Assembly: GCF_030812915.1 (NCBI RefSeq)
Contig: NZ_JAUSTQ010000004.1
Coordinates: 186,001-250,000, forward strand
Length of the DNA stretch: 64,000 bases
DNA from: Alkalibacillus salilacus
GTDB taxonomy: Bacteria; Bacillota; Bacilli; Bacillales; Alkalibacillaceae
Reading direction: 5' to 3'
Shown: positions 54,249 to 60,323 of the stretch, piece by piece
How positions within the stretch are numbered: position 1 is the first letter of the stretch
Layout of the letters: each line of letters starts with the position of its first letter
Position numbers and translations under genes: made by a program
The notes under the pieces: generated by a model
What the model saw: only the letters and a program-made list of their open reading frames with translations
Told to the model about the DNA's origin: nothing
Database searches by the model: none

Positions 54249-55832
54249 TTATGTGATTGAACGATATATTTCATCCAACGTTAAAACATGACCTTTATCG
54301 TCTTTATACATGATATATTCTCTTGTAAACTGAGTTGGTGATTCTAAGCCAGTCGCTGCTGCCAGTCGGTAAAGTCCCTTTCGCATCGAAATGACATAAT
54401 TAGCCACGCGATGTTTCTTCTCATCTATTACCAAAGCCTTTTGCAGTTCTGGATCTGTTGTTGCGACACCTACTGGGCAAGCGTTTGATTCGCACTGTAA
54501 AGCTTGAATGCACCCCACTGTAATCATGAAAGCTCGAGCGATATTGACTAAATCCGCTCCCATTGCCAACGCTATCGCCACACGATCTGGGGAAAATAAT
54601 TTACCTGAAGCAATGATCTTCACTTGATCCCTTACACCATACTGCACTAACGCTTCATTCATGAGTGGCAACGCAGATTTAATCGGCAACCCAACACTAT
54701 CAGACAACTCTTGATAGGATGCTCCAGTTCCTCCCTCACCACCATCAACGGTAATAAAATCCGGTGAAATCCCTGTTTCCTTAATATTCTTCGCTAATTC
54801 ATCGGCATCAAAGCGACTTCCAACGACAACTTTAATCCCTACAGGTTTTCCTGCATGCTCTCGAACTTCATCGATAAAATTTAAAAGTGAGGGAAAATCA
54901 CTGTATTCCTCAAATCGATTAGGGCTATCAATGGATTGATACGGCTCGACCATTCGAATTCTAGCAATTTCCTCAGTGACCTTTTCTGCATCTATATGTC
55001 CACCACGCGTTTTGGCACCCTGTCCCATCTTAATCTCAAATGCCTTCACTTCAGGAATTTCACTTTTTTCTTTTAACGCCTCCCAGCTGAAATTCCCTTG
55101 ACGGTCTCGAACACCGAATAAGCCCGGCCCAATTTGCATAATTAAGTCAACTCCACCTTTTAAATGGTAATCAGATATCCCGCCTTCACCAGTGTTAAGC
55201 CAAGTTCCTTTAGCAAGTCCTAACCCTTCAGACAATGCTGTAATAGCTCGGTCACCTAAGGATCCATAGCTCATGGCTGACATCCCAATTTGACCTTTGA
55301 CCTTAAACGGATTTCTTGTATTAGGCCCGATCACAATCGAATCTTGTTCATCCAATAAATAAGCTAAGGATTGATCAGATTCCCATTCTTCTACTTTTTG
55401 CGTAAATAATGGCTCTTTAATTAGTAAGTAACGATTGGTTAGAGCTTCTGTCATCCGATCCATTTTCAATTCTTCTGTTAATCTTGGAAACATTGAATTT
55501 CGTATATAAAAGCCTTCTTCTTCAAAATCTCGTCTGGAGCCAAATCCTAATACATCACGCTTATATTTGGCTTTTTTAACGATGTTCTCATATTCCACAC
55601 GCGAAAAAGGCTCCCCACCGTTATCACTATTAAATAAATAAGAGCGCAGTTCTGGTCCAATACTTTCTAGAAAATATCTCATCCTACCGATTAATGGATA
55701 ATTACGTAAAATTGGGTGCTGCTTTTGCGTTCGATCGACTCTGATTAAATAAAATGCAATAACTGCAACAGCCAATAAAATAATCATTAATAATGCAAAC
55801 CCAATAATCGTTAACACGTTAGCGATATTCAT
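54249..55832 (-). CDS. FMN-binding glutamate synthase-family protein, YerD-like
   Basis: A 527-residue protein with one N-terminal membrane helix (about residues 5-30) and a glutamate synthase central/FMN domain: SAMSYGSLGDRAI, GEGGISDYH, KMGQGAKTRGGH and DGGEGGTGASYQE are the FMN-barrel motifs, and CESNACPVGVAT near the C-terminus provides the iron-sulfur cysteines. It lacks the glutaminase domain of GltA. It matches YerD-type proteins, whose reaction is not firmly known. It is first in the cluster with the two genes downstream. Confidence 0.87.
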   Translation of the reverse strand: MNIANVLTIIGFALLMIILLAVAVIAFYLIRVDRTQKQHPILRNYPLIGRMRYFLESIGPELRSYLFNSDNGGEPFSRVEYENIVKKAKYKRDVLGFGSRRDFEEEGFYIRNSMFPRLTEELKMDRMTEALTNRYLLIKEPLFTQKVEEWESDQSLAYLLDEQDSIVIGPNTRNPFKVKGQIGMSAMSYGSLGDRAITALSEGLGLAKGTWLNTGEGGISDYHLKGGVDLIMQIGPGLFGVRDRQGNFSWEALKEKSEIPEVKAFEIKMGQGAKTRGGHIDAEKVTEEIARIRMVEPYQSIDSPNRFEEYSDFPSLLNFIDEVREHAGKPVGIKVVVGSRFDADELAKNIKETGISPDFITVDGGEGGTGASYQELSDSVGLPIKSALPLMNEALVQYGVRDQVKIIASGKLFSPDRVAIALAMGADLVNIARAFMITVGCIQALQCESNACPVGVATTDPELQKALVIDEKKHRVANYVISMRKGLYRLAAATGLESPTQFTREYIMYKDDKGHVLTLDEIYRSIT

Positions 55833-55940
55833 ATGACTTCCTCCACTTTTTTTGAAATACCGACCCTACATAGTAATTTTTGCTTTTTCATTAAATTTAT
55901 CCAACATAATTAAATGTTCGTTGAATTAAGGATCTAATAT

Positions 55941-55972
55941 AAAAAAAGAACTGAGAGTTGATCTCAGTTCTT
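55941..55972 (-). terminator. Terminator of the thioesterase transcript
   Basis: Perfect 11-bp minus-strand stem AAGAACTGAGA with TCTCAGTTCTT around a five-base loop, then T7. It lies 124 bp after the thioesterase stop; the sequence between holds nothing recognisable. Confidence 0.85.
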
Positions 55973-56095
55973 CCGTATCTATTCTGGAATGGATGGTAAA
56001 TGTCCATTTAAATCTAAATGATCCTTCGATGCCAGTTTCTAATTTGCTTTGAATTTATGTCAGACATCGAATGTATTCTCATTTGTCCGAATTTT

Positions 56096-56590
56096 TCACT
56101 TCAAACGCATCCGATTTTTTCGAAGTTCTTTTCTTGAATTTGCAGTCTCATACAACCGATACTCTTCTTCTGTTTCCGGGATGACTCCAGGGACTTCAGT
56201 CGGATTCCGATCACGATCTACAGCCACCATCGATAAAAACGATTCTGTGGTCAGCACTTTTTTACCAAGTAATAAATTATCAGCAAATACTTTCACATAG
56301 ACTTCCATTGATGTTCGTCCAGTACTAGTCACGATAGCTTCCAAAGTTAAAGCATCACCAACCTGAGCTGATGATATAAAATCGACTGAATCAATGGATG
56401 CTGTAACAACCACATTGCCAGAATGTTTCATCGCTGTTAACGCAGCAATTTCATCTATATAGGCTAACACTTTCCCACCAAAGATTGTATCCATATGATT
56501 CGTATCTGGTGGTAATACCAATCTTGTTTGAGACATTCTCGAATAACTTATAGGTAGTGGTTCCACACTATTTCTCCTCTCTTTCCCCAT
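56096..56590 (-). CDS. Acyl-CoA thioesterase, hotdog fold (YkhA-like)
   Basis: A 164-residue single hotdog domain: VLPPDTNHMDTIFGGKVLAYIDE (the NHxxTxFGG motif with the catalytic Asn/Asp region, about residues 28-50) and VGDALTLEAIVTSTGRTSMEV, followed by a basic C-terminal helix. YkhA/BFIT-type enzymes hydrolyse acyl-CoA. The start at 56590 follows AGGAGGTG by 8 bases; an extension to 56644 is not conserved. Its leader carries a cobalamin riboswitch, unusual for this family. It is monocistronic with a terminator. Confidence 0.87.
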   Translation of the reverse strand: MGKERRNSVEPLPISYSRMSQTRLVLPPDTNHMDTIFGGKVLAYIDEIAALTAMKHSGNVVVTASIDSVDFISSAQVGDALTLEAIVTSTGRTSMEVYVKVFADNLLLGKKVLTTESFLSMVAVDRDRNPTEVPGVIPETEEEYRLYETANSRKELRKNRMRLK

Positions 56591-56618
56591 AAAAAATACA
56601 CCTCCTAAAAGAAGGTGC
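56591..56618 (-). promoter_or_regulatory. Terminator or SD-masking hairpin in the thioesterase leader
   Basis: Minus strand: CACCTTC (56611-56617) pairs with GGAGGTG (56599-56605) around a TTTTA loop, followed by TATTTTTT directly before the ATG. The 3' arm is the Shine-Dalgarno sequence of the thioesterase gene, so the same hairpin could act as a terminator or block ribosome entry. It is a likely expression platform of the upstream cobalamin riboswitch. Confidence 0.6.
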
Positions 56619-56634
56619 ACTTGGGCATTTAAGA

Positions 56635-56676
56635 TTACATACAAATTTGTCCAGCAATCACTTGCTGGCTAGTCAC
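56635..56676 (-). other. Possible 13-codon leader ORF behind the cobalamin riboswitch
   Basis: GTG 56676 opens a 13-codon frame (TSQQVIAGQICM after the start) ending in TAA 56635-56637, with AGGAGGG 8 bases upstream. An ATG overlapping the GTG is followed at once by TGA. The coding sequence also forms a perfect hairpin (TCCAGCAA, GTGA, TTGCTGGA, 56650-56669). It may be a remnant of the N-terminus of a lost gene or a regulatory leader; evidence is limited to the strong ribosome binding site. Confidence 0.4.
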
Positions 56677-56711
56677 ATGTAACACCCTCCTATCTCCCGT
56701 AGGATCAAATG

Positions 56712-56878
56712 TTCTTTCCAATGGCAGGTCTCCTGACTCAGAATCATCTTCATATAGCCCTTCCCGTTCTATGAACAGTGGGATCCACCTATATGAATCA
56801 TCTTTACAGTGGCGGGACCGTGCCGGAATTTCACCGGTCTTCCCTTTTCAGCTTTATCATAAAGCCACCATTGAACGC
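56712..56878 (-). ncRNA. Cobalamin (B12) riboswitch aptamer
   Basis: On the minus strand GTTCAATGG (P1, 56867-56876), AAAGGGAAGACCGGTGAAAT (core start), CCGGCACGGTCCCGCCACTG (the GCCACTG element, about 56807-56826), and the B12 box GAGTCAGGAGACCTGCC (56723-56739) follow in the canonical order, closed by CCATTGGAAAG (P1'). The next gene downstream is the acyl-CoA thioesterase at 56590. The gap 56591-56976 thus holds leader RNA and promoter only. Confidence 0.94.
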
Positions 56879-56916
56879 ATTCAGTTTTCAATTCAAGGCT
56901 ATGCCTTATCTTCTAA

Positions 56917-56944
56917 TGTATATCTCTTTCAAACTTCTTGTCAA
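56917..56944 (-). promoter_or_regulatory. Promoter of the cobalamin riboswitch transcript
   Basis: Minus strand: perfect TTGACA (56939-56944), 16 bp, TATACA (56917-56922), placed about 40 bp ahead of the aptamer. Confidence 0.6.
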
Positions 56945-56976
56945 TTGAATTTGTAAAAAAGAAGAAGTCAGGGGAA

Positions 56977-58023
56977 TTACGGGGAAAGCTCAATTTTTTC
57001 TTCCTCCCCGTTATCCAAGTGATATCGGAACAATTCATAGGATTCTGACTGGTTCGCTTCGCTTTTCTCTTTCACATAATACAAAAGTGTGTTGTCTCTG
57101 CTGAGCTTTGCATGCTGTACGGAATCATTGATGCGAAGGCGGTCTCCTTCTTTTCCGGATGCACGGTCATACGATACCATGTCATACTCATACAAACCGT
57201 CTTCCCCGTAATTCATGATTGTCTGGTATAATAATTTATTTTGATCTTCCATCCACACCACTTCACTAATCGGGACTTCACTGTTTTTATTAGATATGAC
57301 CTTCATCTCCTCCGGCTTTTCGATGTTCATTTCATAAATCCGTTCCACAGATTCAAACATCGAATCCGGCGTGGCATTTTCATAATCATCAGGCAACACC
57401 ATGAGCATTCTTTTTCCGTTATCTGCTATGCTTAGCGAACTTGGTGAATACGTCTCAAATGACTGTATTTCTTCAAAATTACCATTCGGCTTCAACGTAT
57501 ATAAACCTGATGCGTAAGGCTTAAACCCTTCTTCCGGCTCCCCTTCCGTACTGAGATGGATGCCATTGATAATCCAGCGCATTTGTGCCGGGTCCTTCAC
57601 GAGATCAGTAATAACACCACGTGCCTGCAAAACAGTTTCTATATCTCCACCTTCCGCGGAAATCGTATGAACATCGCTGTGTTCAAGCTGAAATTCTTGT
57701 TCACCCGGAGGAGCTTCTGGGTAACCGGTCGTTTCGATAACGGAAAAATCCCCGTTGTCGTTAAACACTGGACTCCACAGCTCCTTAGATTCTTCGGCCG
57801 TGTAGACTTCAATACGCTTTGCATCGGGACCCTTCACATACAATGTCTGCCTGCCGTCTGTTTCCATCACATATGCAATGCGTCCATCTGGTCCAATGTT
57901 GTATTCGCCGGTAAAATACGGCTCTGTGTTTTTACTGGATTCGACTATACCTCCTGCTACGGCAAAGCCGGCTATCACGACAATAATGAAACCGAATACA
58001 ATAAGCATTCCTTTTTTATTCAT
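56977..58023 (-). CDS. Membrane-anchored WD40/TolB-like propeller protein
   Basis: A 348-residue protein with one N-terminal membrane helix (about residues 6-26) and an extracellular beta-rich domain with repeating strand units such as GRIAYVMETDGRQTLYVKG and KLLYQTIMNYGEDGLYEYD, as in TolB-like propellers. No enzymatic motif is seen. AAGGAGG precedes the ATG; the gene lies 12 bp after the HAAS membrane protein and is last in a padR operon. Base composition appears richer in GC than the neighbouring genes. Confidence 0.7.
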   Translation of the reverse strand: MNKKGMLIVFGFIIVVIAGFAVAGGIVESSKNTEPYFTGEYNIGPDGRIAYVMETDGRQTLYVKGPDAKRIEVYTAEESKELWSPVFNDNGDFSVIETTGYPEAPPGEQEFQLEHSDVHTISAEGGDIETVLQARGVITDLVKDPAQMRWIINGIHLSTEGEPEEGFKPYASGLYTLKPNGNFEEIQSFETYSPSSLSIADNGKRMLMVLPDDYENATPDSMFESVERIYEMNIEKPEEMKVISNKNSEVPISEVVWMEDQNKLLYQTIMNYGEDGLYEYDMVSYDRASGKEGDRLRINDSVQHAKLSRDNTLLYYVKEKSEANQSESYELFRYHLDNGEEEKIELSP

Positions 58024-58035
58024 TTGATCGCCTCC

Positions 58036-58890
58036 TTATTCAAACAACCCCATCACAGGTGGAACGATGAACGGCCAAAACATGTACGCCAGAATGAGAA
58101 CAGTCAGAACCAGACTTCCAACCACCAGTTTCGGAAAACGAGAAAGCAACCGTATCTGAACCGTATAAAGCACTGCCCATAAGGCCATAGGAATAAACAC
58201 ATTTAACAAAATAGTAGCAGGAGCGCCAAATCCCATAGCCATAAGGTGAATATTCAATGCTGCCAGCCCACCCACGAGAGAGAGCGTAATATTGACAATA
58301 TGGATCATTCGCCGGGACATTTTATGGTCCTTCTGGCGTTCATACGTCAACACGGTCCGGTACAGAAGATACAGGTTGAGCAGTAACATCAAAGGAAGCA
58401 CCGGGCCTAAAAAATCATAATAAGTCCAAAATTGTCCTTGGGTAAGAAGAAAGATCAGATTGAAAACTAAACCTAGTGCAATCCAAAGCTTCCGGTTTAC
58501 AGCAAAAGTGCGGTTCAATGCGAAAAACAATACAACCGAGTGAACAACCATCCCAACGAGAAGATACCAAAGGGCTGTCTGCTCCTGAACCAGCACCGTT
58601 ATATATTTCCCGGATGTAAACAAAAAACTGACAAGAGCAAGTAGTAACAGCAACTCACGGCGGTACGGAAACATTGCCTGCTGCAAACCATCGCCGATAT
58701 GCGCTTCTTTTCCGAACATTTTCATCGCCTCCTCCTCAGCTTCCTTTTCCGTTTTTCCCGCTTCCATTTCTTCATCACGTCGCATCAGAACGTGCGTCAA
58801 CATTTCCTCATATAGATCATCCCGCTCGGAACGCTTGCAATCAGTCTGTGCGACAATCCGCTTCACATAAACCTCCAACTTACGTGTCAT
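58036..58890 (-). CDS. HAAS-domain membrane protein
   Basis: A 284-residue protein. Residues 1-60 (VKRIVAQTDCKRSERDDLYE, then EEAMKMFGKEAHIG) form the HAAS signalling helical domain usually linked to PadR genes; from about residue 67 on there are seven to eight membrane helices. The start at 58890 overlaps the padR stop by 11 bp (ATG inside TTATGACACGTAA); the frame further up to 58971 overlaps padR and is rejected. By analogy with PadR-HAAS systems it may control or sense envelope stress with the propeller protein. Confidence 0.75.
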   Translation of the reverse strand: MTRKLEVYVKRIVAQTDCKRSERDDLYEEMLTHVLMRRDEEMEAGKTEKEAEEEAMKMFGKEAHIGDGLQQAMFPYRRELLLLLALVSFLFTSGKYITVLVQEQTALWYLLVGMVVHSVVLFFALNRTFAVNRKLWIALGLVFNLIFLLTQGQFWTYYDFLGPVLPLMLLLNLYLLYRTVLTYERQKDHKMSRRMIHIVNITLSLVGGLAALNIHLMAMGFGAPATILLNVFIPMALWAVLYTVQIRLLSRFPKLVVGSLVLTVLILAYMFWPFIVPPVMGLFE

Positions 58891-59209
58891 AAGATTTTCT
58901 AGCCTTATGAAGCAGACTATGAAGTGAAGCCCAATCTTTTTGCTTTCGCTCAAGTTCGGTTTCGCCTTCATTGGTCATCGTGTAATATTTCTTCCGTCTT
59001 TCACCTTCCGGAGCGCTCCAGTACGAAGTCACCCAGCCCTTGCGCTCCATCCGTTTTAGCGCTGGGTATAGCGTTCCTTCACTCATGCTGTAAGCTTCAT
59101 CACTTAACCGTTTAAGCTTCTTCGTCATTTCGTACCCATACAAATCCCTTTCTGCAATCAACGACAACAGAATCAGATCAATGTTACCCTTCATCATTTC
59201 TTTATCCAT
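58880..59209 (-). CDS. PadR-family transcriptional regulator
   Basis: A 109-residue winged-helix regulator with LLSLIAERDLYGYEMTKKL, recognition region SEGTLYPALKRMERKGWV and wing GERRKKYYTMTNEG. It is the first gene of padR, HAAS membrane protein, propeller protein, overlapping the next by 11 bp. It belongs to a different subtype from the PadR at 50338 (SEGTLYPALKRME rather than [13 protein letters not shown]). A palindrome within its promoter suggests autorepression. Confidence 0.9.
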   Translation of the reverse strand: MDKEMMKGNIDLILLSLIAERDLYGYEMTKKLKRLSDEAYSMSEGTLYPALKRMERKGWVTSYWSAPEGERRKKYYTMTNEGETELERKQKDWASLHSLLHKARKSYDT

Positions 59210-59243
59210 AACCTATTCTTCCCTTTCGTTGGAATATAGTTAC

Positions 59244-59272
59244 AGTATAAATTTTAATACATCGTATTACAA
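59244..59272 (-). promoter_or_regulatory. padR (59209) promoter with palindromic operator in the spacer
   Basis: Minus strand: TTGTAA (59267-59272), 17 bp, TATACT (59244-59249). A perfect palindrome TAATAC, GAT, GTATTA (59255-59269) lies between the two hexamers, so a bound dimer would occlude RNA polymerase. Confidence 0.65.
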
Positions 59273-59406
59273 GGGTTCGTGCAAATTTCCATACGTTAAG
59301 ATAAAAATATGAGAAATTGAATGTTGAATAAGGTTTCACTAATTAAAATCGTTCTTACAAATTGTTTTCATTTAGCAAGCTAGCAGGCAAGCATTATTTT
59401 AATTCT

Positions 59407-59556
59407 AAAAAAAGAGCTGACATCGTCTGTTACAACGACATCAGCTCTTCCTGTTTTCCTTCTCTATCCCTGCTCTTACCTGCAGGCCTCTATTCTTTTC
59501 TGGTAAGTTTCAGTTTCAAAAAGTAAATTTGAGTTCCAAATGGTAAGTTTGAGTTT
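59407..59556 (+). repeat. Transposon-end repeat, outer copy
   Basis: A 150-bp segment near-identical to 59924-60062. It begins with an A7 tract and an imperfect hairpin (AGCTGACATCGT with ACGACATCAGCT, minus-strand terminator-like), then TTACCTGCAGGCCTCTA, then three 16-bp motifs at exactly 20-bp pitch: GGTAAGTTTCAGTTTC (59502), AGTAAATTTGAGTTCC (59522) and GGTAAGTTTGAGTTTG (59542). Confidence 0.8.
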
Positions 59557-59729
59557 GTGCCTTTGAAACTCAAACTTACCACGCCCAAATCACCCTTAAC
59601 CCCTTGCCACAACAGCCCTTAACCCTTTTTTGTCTATTTTCCGATTTAACTCAAACTTACCACAAAATCGCCGATTTTCCATGTCGAAACATGTCGAGTG
59701 AATAGCCTGAAATGGAACTCAAAGTTACC
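59542..59729. repeat. Inverted, widely spaced copies of the end motif
   Basis: Three copies in the opposite direction: GAAACTCAAACTTACC (59565-59580), TTAACTCAAACTTACC (59646-59661) and GGAACTCAAAGTTACC (59714-59729). The first forms a perfect 15-bp inverted repeat with the last motif of the outer array (59542-59556), with a nine-base loop. Spacings of 81 and 68 bp recall the loosely spaced site set found at one Tn7 end, while the 20-bp arrays recall the compact set at the other. Confidence 0.7.
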
Positions 59730-59923
59730 AGGAATAGATGAGAAGAGGGCAGAGGGAAAAAGGAGTAAGGGATGACAATGGCAAGGTGATAGGGAAGCCA
59801 TAGGGCTTATGAGATCGAAGGAGAAAAGGCGGTTGAGGATTAATTGAATGAGGCTTGAGATTAGACATGACAAGGGATGAAGCAGTTGAGATGATCTCTT
59901 GCGATGAAGCGGGAGAGAACACA

Positions 59924-60062
59924 AAAAAAGAACTGACATCGTCTATTAGAACGACATCAGCTCTTCCTTTGATCCTGCTTTTACCTGCAGGCCTCTACTC
60001 TCTTCTGGTAAGTTTCAGTTTCAAAAAGTAAATTTGAGTTCCAAATGGTAAGTTTGAGTTTT
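59924..60062 (+). repeat. Transposon-end repeat, inner copy next to the tns genes
   Basis: A 139-bp segment matching 59407-59556 except for an 11-bp shorter middle and a few substitutions. The three motifs start at 60007, 60027 and 60047, again exactly 20 bp apart, the last reading GGTAAGTTTGAGTTTT. It is the copy nearest tnsD, so it is the best candidate for the end used by the present element. The stretch 59730-59923 between the inverted motifs and this copy has no gene or motif that I recognise. Confidence 0.8.
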
Positions 60063-60152
60063 AGGGAGACAAAATTCTGTTAAGTTACGCAATAGTTCTT
60101 TCCTTTCGTAGCTTCAAACCCTCATTCTTTCGTTTGTTTTTCAAAAATTTTA

Positions 60153-60224
60153 ACGTTAAAGTTCTTTCTTAATTCAGGTTGTTTTTGAAAGAATTTTCTA
60201 ACTACCTGACGTTAAAGATCTTTC
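60153..60224 (+). repeat. Paired 16-bp direct repeat downstream of tnsD
   Basis: ACGTTAAAGTTCTTTC (60153-60168) and ACGTTAAAGATCTTTC (60209-60224) differ at one base; shorter relatives TTCTTTC occur at 60096 and 60125 and, inverted, at 60187-60193. They lie between the inner end array and the tns terminator, in sequence with no gene. The role is unknown. Confidence 0.5.
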
Positions 60225-60276
60225 CTTTTATTTAAAATGCACCATAGGAGGAACCGATATAAATCTGTAACACATA

Positions 60277-60312
60277 ATAAAAAACGGCTCGTAAAGCATT
60301 CGAGTCGTTTTG
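60277..60312 (-). terminator. Terminator of the tns operon
   Basis: Minus-strand stem AACGACTCG with CGAGCCGTT (one mismatch), a nine-base loop and a T6 run, 12 bp after the tnsD stop. Confidence 0.82.
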
Positions 60313-60323
60313 TTTATCATTTA

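Noticed and set aside
56771-56956. 61-codon plus-strand frame antisense to the cobalamin riboswitch
   Set aside because: It overlaps the conserved aptamer and promoter, and there is no ribosome binding site.
57556-58182. 208-codon plus-strand frame antisense to the propeller and HAAS genes
   Set aside because: It spans the junction of two well-supported minus-strand genes, has no ribosome binding site, and its composition follows the opposite strand.
59646-59939. 97- and 65-codon minus-strand frames in the transposon end region
   Set aside because: Low-complexity Ser/Leu/Pro translations without ribosome binding sites; the DNA is explained by repeated motifs and purine-rich filler.
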